Translations under genes and position numbers: made by a program
DNA from: Sinotaia quadrata
Taxonomy: Eukaryota; Mollusca; Gastropoda; Architaenioglossa; Viviparidae
Length of the DNA stretch: 64,000 bases
Reading direction: 5' to 3'
Assembly: GCA_028829895.1 (NCBI GenBank)
Contig: CM054181.1
Coordinates: forward strand, 12,305,001 to 12,369,000
Shown: in pieces, positions 30,550 through 43,244 of the stretch
Position numbering within the stretch: position 1 is the stretch's first letter
How the letters are laid out: each line of letters opens with the position of its first letter
Notes under the pieces: model-generated
What the model was told of the DNA's origin: nothing
Databases searched by the model: none
What the model saw: only the letters and a program-made list of their open reading frames with translations

Positions 30550-31255
30550 CCCTTTCATCCTCCACGTTCTCCTTTAACAATGTTCTTTACATCATTCAGA
30601 ATGTTCTCCTGTAACCACGTTCTTTATGTCATCCAAAGTGTTCTCCTTTAACCATGTTCTTTACATCATTCGGAATGTTCTCCTGTAACCACGTTCTTTA
30701 TGTCATCCAAAGTGTTCTCCTTTAACCATGTTCTTTACATCATCCAGAGTGTTCTCCTTTAACTATGTTCTTTACGTCATCCTGCAAAATATTTTTTAAC
30801 CTTGCTCTTTACTTCATCTGGGATGTTTTTCTTTAACCCTTAATTTCATCCCCTTGATATTTTCTTCACCCAGCATGTTGCCCTTTAACCTTGTTCTTTA
30901 CTTCATCCACCATGTTCTCCTGTAACCATGTTCTTTACATTATCCAGAATGTTCTCCTTTAACATCGTTTTTTTATTTCATCCTGGGAGTTCTCCTTTAT
31001 GCTAGTTGTTTAATTCATCCTGTATGTTCTTTTTATCTTTGATCTTTACATCATCCAGTATGTCTCTTTATTCGTGTTCTACTTCATCTCTCATGTTCTT
31101 CTTTCATTCATAATATGTTCTTCATTAACCTTGATCTTTACTTCATCCATCATTTTCTCCTTTACCCTTGTTGTTTACTTCATCCCTTGTGTTCTTCTTT
31201 AATTCCTCCTTCAAGTTCTTCATTAACCTTGATCTTTACTTCATCCAGGATATTT
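30550..31255. repeat. Approximately 38-bp degenerate minisatellite
   Basis: About 18 copies of gttctttacatcatccagaa with tgttctcctttaaccat. It is most regular at 30580-30780 and degrades rightward. Confidence 0.85.
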
Positions 31256-31496
31256 TCGTAAAGCTGATGTATGCACAGACACTTGTATCCTTTCTATTGA
31301 AGCACCGCTCATTTTTCTACGGTTAACTTGTGGGCCCTTGTGGATTTAATCTTTCCTTTCTGAATAATATGTTTGAGATCATCCTTATGCAGTAGGCAAC
31401 TAATTAACTGCCCCGATTTCATTATTTTTATCTTTTTTTCTGGATTATTTGACTGTGGAGATTTAGGTTCATAGAGGACAGAAGTATTGATAGATA

Positions 31497-31632
31497 CTGA
31501 CAGTAGTAGTAGTAATAGTAGTAGTAGTGGGGGTGGTGTGGTTGTAGTGTATGATTGTAGTGGTGGTGGTGGTAGTAGTAGTAGTAGTAACATAATTTTC
31601 ATCAATATTATAGTTATAATAATAATAATAAT
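31497..31632. repeat. Trinucleotide-rich patch (AGT/GGT/AAT)
   Basis: Interrupted agt, ggt and aat runs. They give poly-Ser, Gly or Leu frames on both strands that are not genes. Confidence 0.85.
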
Positions 31633-31874
31633 ATGCCTACACTATGGAATTGTTAAATATACCAATGCAAGACAAAATGATAGGGAACAGAGAATATATT
31701 GCATAAGTCTGCTTATCAGTTTTAAAATACTACAATTTATATTCACGTCCGCATGAAAATATCGATGCTAAATATTCCCAACTCTGTACATTTCCACTTT
31801 TATTATCCAACGATAATTATTTATAATTTATTATAATTTTATAAGGTAGTTATAATTTAGCAAACATACAATAC

Positions 31875-32440
31875 TCTTAATAAATCAATAAAATGACGAT
31901 GTAACAAAACAAAGTACTCTTACTAAATCAATAAAATGACAATGTAACAAAACAAAGTACTCTTACTAAATCAATAAAATGACAATGTAACAAAACAAAG
32001 TACTCTTAATAAATCAATAAAATGACAATGTAACAAAACAAAGTACTCTTACTAAATCAATAAAATGACAGTGTAACACAATGTAACAAAACAAAGTACT
32101 CTTACTAAATCAACAAAATGACAATGTAACAAAACAAAGTGTTCTTACTAAATCAATAAAATGACGATGTAACAAAACAAAGTGCTCTTAATATATCAAT
32201 AAAATGACAATGAAACAAACAAAAACTATTCTTACTAAATCAATAAAAGTAACAAAACAAAATACTCTTACTAAATCAATAAAATGACAATGTAACAAAA
32301 CAAAGTACTCTTACTAAATCAATAAAATGACAGTGTAACACAGTGTAACAAAACAAAGTACTCTTACTAAATCAATAAAATGACAATGTAACAAAACAAA
32401 GTACTCTTACTAAATCAATAAAATGACAATGTAACAAAAC
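31875..32440. repeat. 43-bp minisatellite
   Basis: About 13 copies of ctaaatcaataaaatgacaa with tgtaacaaaacaaagtactctta. Two units carry an extra duplicated cagtgtaacac segment and one is internally deleted, suggesting exchange between copies. Confidence 0.93.
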
Positions 32441-33402
32441 AAAGCAAGATCATGCTTATGTTGGTGGTGTCATTTTCACCCGTTTATTAATCGCGACAAG
32501 ACAATGACACCTGAACACGTTGACATTTAATGCATTTCACAACTCTTACTCATTCTTACACCTCTAGAGCAGACATGGCTGAAAGTGGTTTTTCTTTTGG
32601 CAAATCCAAGCTTGTTTTGACTAATTCTTTAAATAATTAATTTGTCAGAAAGTGTATTCTGTATTAGAATTACGTGAGAATGTGTGTGTGTACATAATGT
32701 GAGGATATTTAATGTTAGCGAGCGTGCGTGCGTGTGAGGAACGCATAGCATTTCTTTGGATTTCGCTTTTAATCGACATTTTTTTTATAGAGACTTGCTA
32801 ATAAATTACCCGTGTGTTGGTGTATGAATGTACACATTCAAACTCATAGATTTACAGAGGTCTGCTTAAATGACACACATGAAAACTAAACCACCCATAA
32901 ATGTTTATTAAATACCGGGTAGTTAAATCCAGTTTTAAATAATCTTAAATATTGCTAATTTGATTTTTAAAATTTATATCATTACCTGGGAATACTAAGT
33001 CCTTTCTAGCATCTGTAAAGTTCAAAGGTCAGCTGTACTCTGCACAGGTCCAGACTAATAACCCTTTGCGTGATTTACACCACGAAGCAGCCGTCACCGT
33101 AAAACCTAATTTCGGGCATATTGCCAACCATTAACCCTCTAACTCCTGCAGTTGAAAAATTAAGTATGAAAATTGCAAAAATAGCTTAAAACATGAAGAT
33201 AAAAGTCAATATGCAGACATTCCATTGCAAGTTCTTGAAGTTCATGTGCTCTCAAGGACAGTTAGTATCAGATGAAGCCATTGTTACATAGCCATTGTTA
33301 CATAGCCATTAGAAAATCGTATTTGCATAAACAGAAAGCGTACAAATACAACAATGGCGCATGCTCACTCAAATAGCATCTTATTCAGTTTGTTCGTATA
33401 TA
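32441..33402. other. No gene recognised
   Basis: Unique AT-rich sequence with a short direct repeat (cattgttacatagccatt) at about 33275-33310. Confidence 0.45.
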
Positions 33403-33627
33403 GAACCTGCCCGATAATTACACACCTTATAACAATTATTTTAATAACTTGGTTCACGGCATTAATGGCCAGTTTGTCACAAGTTACGTACACAGTACCT
33501 GCCCCATAATTACACACCTTATAAAAATGTGACAAATTGATCATTTAATGCCTTGAACCAAGTTATTAAAATATTTTTATAAGGTGGTGTAATTATGGGG
33601 CAGGTTCTGTGTACGTAACTTGTGACA
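33403..33627. mobile_element. Palindromic element, MITE-like, with long inverted arms
   Basis: The segment 33475-33530 (gtcacaagttacgtacacag ... acaccttataa) is inverted almost perfectly at 33572-33627. The loop between them (caaattgatcatttaatgcc...) is itself the inverse of 33430-33478 (taacttggttcacggcatta). A third partial copy of the arm starts at about 33403. The transcript or single strand could fold into a hairpin of more than 50 bp. Confidence 0.8.
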
Positions 33628-33659
33628 AAAATTTGAATTATTAATTAATAATGAATTTC

Positions 33660-34112
33660 AAAAGAATTTTTTTGGCATGTAACAAAAAGAGCGTTGAGAA
33701 ATCCATAGTAACTTATTGGCATGTAACAAAAAGAGCGTTTTAGGAAATCTATAGTAACTTATTGGTATGTAACAAAAAGAGCGTTTTAGGAAATTCATAG
33801 TAACTTATTAACATGTAAAAAAAGAGGGCGTTTTAGGAAATTCATAGTAACTTATTGGAATGTAACAAAAAGAGCGTTTTAGGAAATTCATAGTAACTTT
33901 TTAGCATGTAACAAAAAGAGCGTTGAGAAATTCATATCAACTTATTGGCATGTAACTAAAAGAAAGTTTTAGGAAATCCATAGTAACTTATTGGCATGTA
34001 ACAAAAAGAGCGTTTTAGGAAATCCATAGTAACTTATTGGCATGTAACAAAAAGAGCGTTTTAGGAAATCCATAGTAACTTATTGGCATATAACAAAAAG
34101 AGCGTTTTAGGA
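33660..34112. repeat. 46-bp minisatellite
   Basis: Ten copies of ttggcatgtaacaaaaagag followed by cgttttaggaaatccatagtaactta. Two copies lack a few bases. Confidence 0.93.
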
Positions 34113-34129
34113 ACTCAGAAACACACAAG

Positions 34130-34492
34130 TTCTCAACTGCATCAAACTTTGTCAATATTAAGTACAGTAACGTATGTAGACAAGAGCTATACTCAGAAAC
34201 ACATCAGTTCCCAATTGTATCAATCTTTTTGTTAATAATAAATACAGTAACGTATGTAGACAAGAGCTATACTCAGAAACACTTCAGTTCCCAGTTGTAT
34301 CAATCTTTGTTAATATTAAGTACAGTAACGTATGTAGACAAGAGCTATACTCAGAAACACTTCAGTTCCCAGTTGTATCAATCTTTGTTAATATTAAGTA
34401 CAGTAACGTATGTAGACAAGAGCTATACTCAGAAACACATCAGTTCCCTATTGTATCAAATTGTTAATAATAAATACAGTAACGTACGCAAC
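34130..34492. repeat. 78-bp minisatellite
   Basis: About 4.5 copies of a 78-bp unit starting agtacagtaacgtatgtaga and containing actcagaaacacttcagttc. Since 78 is divisible by three, the plus frame at 34229-34618 is an array by-product. Confidence 0.92.
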
Positions 34493-34932
34493 CAGCCATT
34501 CTCGGAGATGCAATCTAATCCCTATGACATATTCATTAAATTCCATTGCCAGTTTTGGAAGGCAAAAAAGGACCTTGTCACAAGGGATGAATTTTTTTTT
34601 TCGGTGGGAGTTGTTTAGAGATTTTACTCGTCACCTTCCCCATCATTCCTTAGTAATGTGACCTATGGTGACATTCATTTTCCTCTCACGCGCCGGGATG
34701 TGAGATTTGACATTTGTCTTGCCCTCACTTTTACTTTTCTGTATTTTAACGGCCCGTAATTTTTTATTTATATGTAAATATGCATCAACTTAATCTTGTT
34801 TTGTTTTTAGCTTAATAGCTTCCCCTTTTCCAACACCAGCAATACAAGAGTAATGATAATAAAATTAGTTCTACACATATAGAAACTGTACACACACGCG
34901 CACTAGCATAGATATGGATTATGTACATGGTG

Positions 34933-34933
<1 letters not shown>
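34493..34933. other. No gene recognised
   Basis: Slightly less AT-rich unique sequence. No exon seen. Confidence 0.4.
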
Positions 34934-34986
<53 letters not shown>

Positions 34987-35006
34987 TGTGTGTGTGTGTG
35001 TGTGTG
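34934..35006. repeat. Compound (GA)n(GT)n microsatellite
   Basis: About 25 GA units followed by about 11 GT units, running directly into the 49-bp array. Confidence 0.97.
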
Positions 35007-35936
35007 ACGATATCACATAATGTGTAAACAGCAAGGAAACACAATATATTGTGTGACGATATCACATAATGTGTAAACAGCAAGGAAACACAATATATTG
35101 TGTGACGATATCACATAATGTGTAAACATCAAGGAAACACAATATATTGTGTGACGATATCACATAATGTGTAAACAGCAAGGAAACACAATATATTGTG
35201 TGACGATATCACATAATGTGTAAACATCAAGGAAACACAAAATATTGTGTGACGATATCACATAATGTGTAAACAGCAAGGAAACACAATATATTGTGTG
35301 ACGATATCACATAATGTGTAAACAGCAAGGAAACACAAAATATTGTGTGACGATATCACATAATGTGTAAACAGCAAGGAAACACAATATATTGTGTGAC
35401 GATATCACATAATGTGTAAACAGCAAGGAAACACAATATATTGTGTGACGATATCACATAATGTGTAAACAGCAAGGAAACACAAAATATTGTGTGACGA
35501 TATCACATAATGTGTAAACAGCAAGGAAACACAATATATTGTGTGACGATATCACATAATGTGTAAACAGCAAGGAAACACAATATATTGTGTGACGATA
35601 TCACATAATGTGTAAACAGCAAGGAAACACAAAATATTGTGTGACGATATCACATAATGTGTAAACAGCAAGGAAACACAATATATTGTGTGACGATATC
35701 ACATAATGTGTAAACAGCAAGGAAACACAAAATATTGTGTGACGATATCACATAATGTGTAAACAGCAAGGAAACACAAAATATTGTGTGACGATATCAC
35801 ATAATGTGTAAACAGCAAGGAAACACAAAATATTGTGTGACGATATCACATAATGTGTAAACAGCAAGGAAACACAAAATATTGTGTGACGATATCACAT
35901 AATGTGTAAACAGCAAGGAAACACAATATATTTATT
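35007..35936. repeat. 49-bp homogeneous minisatellite with a 16-bp palindrome, 19 copies
   Basis: The unit is gacgatatcacataatgtgt, aaacagcaaggaaacacaat, atattgtgt. Nineteen copies differ at essentially two positions. At one, the centre of ACACAATATATTGTGT, a perfect 16-bp palindrome (type A) is changed to ACACAAAATATTGTGT (type B). The order read 5' to 3' is AAAABABAABAABABBBBA. A second variant (catc for cagc) marks copies 3 and 5. The near identity implies recent expansion or homogenisation. Confidence 0.96.
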
Positions 35937-36394
35937 ATTTATTCAACATATAACTTTGCGCTTACAATCATTTCGCCACTTTTTTGACCTACAAGAGTGA
36001 GACACAGGAACAATTCCGTTAAAATTGTTAAAATTTACATTTGTCGGCTGTTTTTGTTTAGTATTCCTTGAAGGAGTCTGATAACGGCCAGTTAGCTGCC
36101 CTTAATCAGCGTGGCTCGATATTGTCTGTGTGTATTTTAATCGCTGCAGAGTAAAAAAAATATTCATGTTTAACTTTGGATCGTGTTACCCAACCTGCTT
36201 GATTTGAAAGTATTTCCCGATGTTAGAGTTCAAATTACCAAAACTCAGAAATCAGGAAACATTTATTTACCAAGCTATACTTTAATGCATGATTTTGAAA
36301 TATAATTTTTTTACCAATAAAATTACGAAAGCTTAAAAATATATTAGTTTAAATGTATTCTGAACGCGTATAATCTTTATATAATCGGCAGATC

Positions 36395-36850
36395 TATAGC
36401 AGGCCTATAGCAGACATACAGCAGGCCTATAGCAGACATACAGCAGACCTAAAACAGACCTATAATAGACATAAACGCAGACTTATAACAGACATGAAAG
36501 CAAACCTAAAACAGACCTATAACAGACCTAAATGCAGACCTATCACAGACCTAAAACAAACGTATAACAGACCTAAAAGCAAACCTAAAACAGACCTATA
36601 ACATACATAAAAGTAGACCTAAAACAGACCTATAGCAGACCTATGGCAGACCTATAAGAGATTTGTAACAAATCTATAAGAGGGCTATAGTGAAACTAAG
36701 CAGACCTATGGCAGACATATAACAGACCTATGGTAGAACTATAGCAGATATTTAGCAGACCTATAATTATAATAGACCTCTAACAGACCCTTAGAAGACC
36801 TATAACAGACCTATAAAAGCCTACAGCAGACCTATAACTAACCTATTAAA
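36395..36850. repeat. Short-period degenerate repeat of CAGACCTATAA words
   Basis: About 35 occurrences of cagacctataa / cagacctaaaa-like 10-13-bp words in irregular order. Probably several overlapping expansions. Confidence 0.88.
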
Positions 36851-37309
36851 TCATAGCACTTCCAAGAAAAAGCGTACACTATATTACAGCACAGATGTGG
36901 TTTCCATGTTAACTCTTTATCAAAGCCTTCACTACAGCACAGTGTAGTTCATGGTTCCATATTAACTCATTATCGAGCACCATGCCAAATTAATTATATT
37001 TATTTATTAATACTAAGCTGTTAACTCTAATTCTAAACTAAAAGGTTGCTTTAAGTATCTATTCATCGAAGAAACTGTCACAAGAGAAAGTGGATTTTAG
37101 ATTTTTAATCTAACTTCAGATAACCTACAGTGCTTCAAGAAAACACAAAACACACAATTTTAAGATAAATAAATAGTTATTGCAAGAAAAATATAATTTT
37201 ACAATTATTTAAGAATAAAAGAATAATATATATGAGAAATATAATATAAACTAAGGAACTAGTGAAATTAATATAGTCAAAACTGTAGACAGAACATTGC
37301 TCACTTTGA
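36851..37309. other. AT-rich sequence, no gene seen
   Basis: A short direct repeat (cactacagcac / aactcattatc) lies near 36880-36980. Otherwise nothing. Confidence 0.4.
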
Positions 37310-37514
37310 ATGACTGCCTTAGTTATTGCCTGATTTTATGATTCCCTGCATTAATGACTGGTTGTCTTAGTAACTAACTGTCTTAATAACGATTATTTGC
37401 ATTAATATTGGAACTGCCTTAATAACTGCCTGCCTTAATGACTGACTGCTTTAATAACTGCCTGTCTTAATAACTGACTGCATTAATGTCTGCCTGCCTT
37501 AATAACTGTCTGCC
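37310..37514. repeat. Degenerate repeat of TGCCTTAATAACTG words
   Basis: About twelve irregular copies of ctgccttaataactg / ctgactgcattaatg. Confidence 0.75.
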
Positions 37515-38627
37515 TGGCTTACACACAATTCAGGTTTTGCTGCTGCCACCGCAACCCCCCTCCGACTCCGAGAAAGAAGCATAGGTGGTGCAGTATTTGT
37601 CAGTGCTTTTGTAGGACTATCAGCTGTTTATTACAATCCACACGCACACACACCACGAATGCTTGTCTGGCTCTCTTTATTGACCATGCAAGGGTTACGT
37701 ATGTATCGACGTGTTGGTATGTGAGATTGCGTTAGGAATGGAACATGTGGACATTCCGAGACGACACATGAACACAGCACTCCCCTTTCAAAACAATAGA
37801 AGATGGATACCACTTTTAGAATAAGATAATTTTAACTTTTATTGATCTATGGATTTCTCTTTTGTGCTGTGGCTCTAGTCACTCATATTTCAAACGATTC
37901 AATCATAAACATACTCTCTAGGGGTTGGGGCAATGTTCTAAGCAATACATGAAATGAAAAGTGATAATCAAGAAAAACAATAATTCTTGACATACACAAG
38001 AATGCAGTGAATCCCATTATCAACTCTTATCAATGATCTAAAGTTACCAAAAAGTCATGAGAGTTCTGGGGCTGTTAATCCCTCTCAAAATTACACAAAA
38101 TAAATAATGATTATGCATTTAAACAGTCTTACATATTCATAAATTGTCTATGTGCACTGAAGTTTTCTAGAATAGTTTTTAAGCTTTTTCGTTTAATTAC
38201 AATCAAATGAAATAAGTCTTTTCACATGATGTTATTCACGGCCATCTAGAGAATGCAATGATGAATCACTGAATTGGAGTTTGTAGTTAAAAGGTAGACC
38301 TTTGTCTCAGTTTTATGCAGGGTCGTCCATCCATAGCTAACCCCTCGAGTGCCAAAGAGTCAGTGTGCAACCGCTATATCAGTGATGACTGATATCGTGC
38401 ATCATCACTTAACGGGTGTGTCCGTGCAGCATGGCACTGCCCTCTGTCGTTCATCTGCCTGGGTGCAATCCGTCCATCCATGGAATATGCTTGGTTCAAG
38501 GCCCTTGGCTGTCTCAGAGTAAATTGTCTTGTCTGACTTGTTTTACTTCCGCACTGTAGAGGTTTAGTTGAACTTTGCCACTTAAAGTGGAGACTATCAC
38601 GTCCCAGCGAACTTCAACTGGGTTTTT

Positions 38628-38682
<55 letters not shown>

Positions 38683-39387
38683 AGCGGCCAAGTTATTTTT
38701 CATCATAACAGTGTGGGCGCTCAAAAATGGCGACGTAGTGATCACAAGAAAAAAGGGTCTCTCCCTCATCTCCTTTCTCAGCAAAAAAATGTTTCTCTGT
38801 GATGAGAAAAAAACTACTACACTCACTTTTTATTCCTGTTTAAATATTCAAAACTCCGTTGAAGAAGAGAATTCTCTAATACACGAGAGTCACTTGGTCC
38901 TTATTGTTCACGCTGGTCTATCTGTCCACGCAGCACACGAAAAGTTTCCTCCACTCCTATATCACCTCTGGCAAATACTAAACACATGTACATCAGTGCA
39001 CATCAAATTCTACTATACAAAATTTACAAGGAATACATTTGGTAAAATACCACACTAAACTTTAAATATTTCAGAAATAACAATTCTTCTTTATCAATCA
39101 TTGACTCAAAACATTATAATAGTAGAAACTGTACAGGCACATCAATGCAAAAACTAACAATATACGTCTTAGCCTTACATGTATAATTAACAATACAGAT
39201 TTATTAATAACAGTCTCGGTGTAGCTTTGAATTATAAGTCACAGTAAACAAGTATAATAAGAGCTTTGTTTGTTGTGTATAAATTACATTCTTCACTAGC
39301 ATAAAAAAAAAAAACATTTGGGTTTAACTCCGGCGTGATACCGACATGGCTGTACGCGATGACCCGGAGTGAGTCCGCTTCCCGACA
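37515..39387 (-). mobile_element. Possible LTR-like retroelement remnant
   Basis: On the minus strand the segment could begin TGTCGGGAAGCGGACTCACT at 39387, an LTR-like TG start. It carries two AATAAA motifs late in the segment (complements of about 37628-37633 and 37676-37681), and its composition is less AT-rich than the flanks. I could not define the far end or a target duplication, and there is no coding frame. A (GT)n microsatellite lies inside at 38630-38680. This is a weak call. Confidence 0.28.
38630..38680. repeat. (GT)n microsatellite
   Basis: About 24 GT units. Confidence 0.96.
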
Positions 39388-40737
39388 ATAGAAATAAGGA
39401 CAACGGAAAGGTCATGCATGGTTAAAAATAATAATAAAAGAAACAATTCTTTGCCAAATTTTATTCCCCATTATTTTTTGTGACAGCTGCATTCACTGAT
39501 ACAGAAAATATTGCTATGTAGCTAACGAAACAATTACTATGTTACAGTAGTATGACATTACAGTGTATTATTATAAACGTAACTTGATAGTTGTGTTGTA
39601 GTAACGAAATATAGTATTAAAATGTGAAAATTACGTTAATTTAGTGCAAGGAAGTGAGTTTAGTTCAATGTTTGTAGTGTATTAATTCCATAGTATCACT
39701 ACAGTTCAAAATACACGTAATGTTTAAGATTTACAGATATAATAATCGTGTCACAACTACACATAAGATGATCCTGCCATACTCTAAATGTGTAATAAAT
39801 AATAAGTAAATAATAATATTTAAATTATTATATCTTAAGTTGTCACAATCCAGTCAATGTAAGTGAGTCGCTACCATGAGTGGTCTATGTATCAACAATA
39901 AATGTATTAAACAAGAAATAACAAGGCAGCACAGTTCCATACAGCGAATAGTTCAACAGTTGCAATTTGAGTTTATAAATAGTACATAATCACAACCATA
40001 TGATGTCATAAGAGAATGTTCATTTTGAGTCCCATGGCACTGTAGTAATTATTTGTTTCATTCATATGAGTGAGCTATAAATGATTTTATAAGACATCAC
40101 TGAATGTTTCTGAGTGAACTCTAAAACAAGTCAGAGAAACGTTGACTCAAGCTGTGATGTTGACTTTATAGCTACATAACTTAGAATCACTTGACGTGTC
40201 ATCTAGCGTCACAGTGAGTATCTTTAGGAGACATGCACGTGGTCTGTTTACCCAATCTTTGACCCATGGATCCTTCTGTTCTGGTGTTGCTTCACGGTTC
40301 AATACTCGTCAAAGCCAACATCCAAGATAAAGAGTTCCATTCTTGCATTGTTTCACAGCTCAGCGCTCGTCGAATGAAAATGTCAGATAAGATACCAATC
40401 TACCAGTAAAATACACATGGGCTAAGAATTCATCCTCATGTGTTCTCTAACAGAACATTCTTATTTACATTGTGATCATACATTTTAATATCATAAGTGA
40501 AATCTAACAATATAAAATATAGTTAATGTCAAGAAATATTAATTAGTTAAGCACAACCACATCCTTCAGCAGTAATATAGAGAGAGGATGGTTTCTGTTG
40601 ATACCTGGGGATAGGGGTTAGTAATACGATTCTAAGTTATTAAGGCCGGAAACCAAAGTACGTGTTGCCTCAACAGTCAGCTGCATTCTACTAACGATGT
40701 ACAGGTAGATTTCTGGAATCGCTCAGTTGAGCTGCAG
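39388..40737. other. No gene recognised
   Basis: Unique AT-rich sequence with no convincing frames or repeats. Confidence 0.45.
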
Positions 40738-41500
40738 ATTGTTATGATGTTGTATAGTGAGCAGATTGTTATGATGTTGTATAGTGAGCAGATTGTTATG
40801 ATGTTGTATAGTGAGCAGATTGTTATGATGTTGTATAGTGAGCAGATTGTTATGATGTGGTATAATGAGCAGATTGTTATGATGTTGTATAGTGAGCAGA
40901 TTGTTATGATGTTGTATAGTGAGCAGATTGTTATGATGTTGTATAGTAAGCAGATTGTTATGATGTCGTATAGTGAGCAGATTGTTATGATGTTGTATAG
41001 TAAGCAGATTGTTATGATGTTGTATAGTAAGCAGATTGTTATGATGTTGTATAGTGAGCAGATTGTTATGATGTTGTATAGTAAGCAGATTGTTATGATG
41101 TGGTATAGTGAGCAGATTGTTATGATGTTGTATAGTAAGCAGATTGTTATGATGTGGTATAGTGAGCAGATTGTTATGATGTTGTATAGTAAGCAGATTG
41201 TTATGATGTGGTATAGTGAGCAGATTGTTATGATGTTGTATAGTGAGCAGATTGTGATGTGGTATAGTGAGCAGATTGTATTGATGTAATATAGTGGGCA
41301 GATTATGAGTGTGATATAGTATAATGAGCAGATTTTTATTTTGATATACTGTAATGAGCAGAATGTTATTTTGATGTACTATAATGAGCAGATTGTGAGC
41401 AGAGTATGTAATGTGGCATAGTGAGCAGATTATGAGTTTGTGATGTAGTATAGTGAGCAGATACTGAGTGTGATGTGGTATAGTGAGCAGTTTATGAGTA
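40738..41500. repeat. 27-bp minisatellite, more than 20 copies
   Basis: Units of cagattgttatgatgttgta plus tagtgag, nearly identical from 40738 to about 41265 and then degrading to tagtgagcagattatgag variants. The period of 27 is divisible by three, so the plus strand has a 181-codon frame (40744-41289) of repeated MMLYSEQIV. I regard it as non-coding. Confidence 0.94.
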
Positions 41501-41743
41501 TTTTATGTTAACTATAGAAGCATAAAGCTTTGCAATCTAAGTTAAGCAATTATTGATAACAATTCCGTTATGTTCAAGGTATGATAATTAATTGTCAGAG
41601 AGAAGTACCATTAAAATAAAGAGAAAATAACTGTAAGATTATGTATACGGTTAAAATATTGATTGCATTTATTTGGTATATGGTTAATTATTGATTGAAT
41701 TTATTTGAAGGGAGAGATATTTGGGTGGTGATTTATTATAGTT

Positions 41744-41744
41744 G

Positions 41745-41791
<47 letters not shown>

Positions 41792-41862
41792 CGCGTGGGT
41801 GGGTGGGGTGGGTGGGTGGGTGCGGGTGGGTGCGGGTGGGTGTGCGGGTGGGTGGTGGTGGT
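41744..41862. repeat. Compound (GT)n(GC)n(GGGT)n tract with G-quadruplex and Z-DNA potential
   Basis: About 19 GT units, then gcgcgcgcgcgc (41783-41795), then at 41796-41862 at least ten runs of three or four G separated by T, TGC or TGTGC. The latter fits the G-quadruplex pattern many times over; alternating GT/GC favours left-handed DNA. Confidence 0.95.
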
Positions 41863-42649
41863 ATGATGTGAGAAGTATTCACACGGTGGTGTTGTTGATA
41901 TGTCAGTATGTATCGGTACTCTCTGTTGGTATTTATTTCATTTATCGGATTCAGAACTATACGTAATAAATAAAAAAAAATGGATCGGAAATAACTTAGA
42001 ACCCATCATAACAAACACTAAATTTTCTTTTAATAAAAATACAAGTAATTAACTTAATTCTAGTATAGTAGACCTTAACGTGATTGTAACTAGTTATTAA
42101 AACTGAATATATTGAGCACCAAAATATTTAAATAAACATACGTCTAAATAAATATCGAAAACAAGTCAAATTAAAAGGCATACAGCTTGTGAAATAACTA
42201 GAAAAACTAAAACGAAACAAAATCCATCTAGATAGCCATGTAAAGTGAAACTAAATTTGTTTCTACCTCAAATGAATCATGATCTCTCATGATTTTCACA
42301 TTTTTACACAAAGAAAGGATCAACACCTTAGAAATTCTACATTTTAATCAATACACATGTTTACACAGACACACTCATATGCACGTGCAACCCAGCTTAC
42401 AAATTGTAACGATCACGCATACAAATAGTGCATACACAAAAATATCAAACTCTTGAACATATCTAAACTAATCTCTACAAAAAAGAACATTAACAAATCC
42501 CACGAAATGAAATTATCTTCTATCATATCATGCTGTTATGAGCATTCGGCTGTTGTCCTGACAATGTTGTGCGGTTCTCAGGACAAACTGAATAAAGAAA
42601 AACTCTCATTACTACATTAACCAATATGTTTCCAGTCGGCTGGCACTTG

Positions 42650-42693
<44 letters not shown>

Positions 42694-43244
42694 TGGTGCA
42701 TAATTATGTTTGTCTCTATACAGCGCACGTTGTCTAGAAAAACTAGCGCGGTGCTCTTATAAACAGATCATTACAAATGCTTTTCTTTCAAGCAAAAAAC
42801 AAAAACAAAACCGGTTTCCTGCCACTACAATAATGGCGAAATAAATAAAAAAGGAAAACGAAACAATAGCATAAAAGTAACTTTTTCTTAATTTTCTCTG
42901 TCTATTGAACCAACTCCGACAACCATCAATATCAGTTCACGTTTTCTCTTTCTTCCAATGCATTTACTTTAAGAAGCAGTATAAGTACTATATCGCAGGC
43001 AAACAGAGCCATTATCACAGAGTACGAGAATAGACATCAGAGATGATTTCTGATGTACGTCACTGGATAGTGTTAAAGTTCATCCCTAGAACTACTGGAA
43101 TTTACAAGAGCATGCTAGAATTTAACCTGTGACGTTTAGTGTCTCAGAAATACTAGTTCTACTTCCTGTTACAAACGGGTGCAAAGAACGTTTAGATTTT
43201 AGCGTTAGAATTTAGATTCTCTGAAATCTGCTGTTTGGGTTTGT
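41863..43244. other. No gene recognised; (AT)n at 42652-42692
   Basis: AT-rich unique sequence with a pure (AT)n microsatellite of about 20 units. No exon seen. Confidence 0.5.

Noticed and set aside
35007..35936. Regular repeats that could suggest a CRISPR array
   Set aside because: The 49-bp units are joined head to tail with no variable spacers, in an animal genome with introns.
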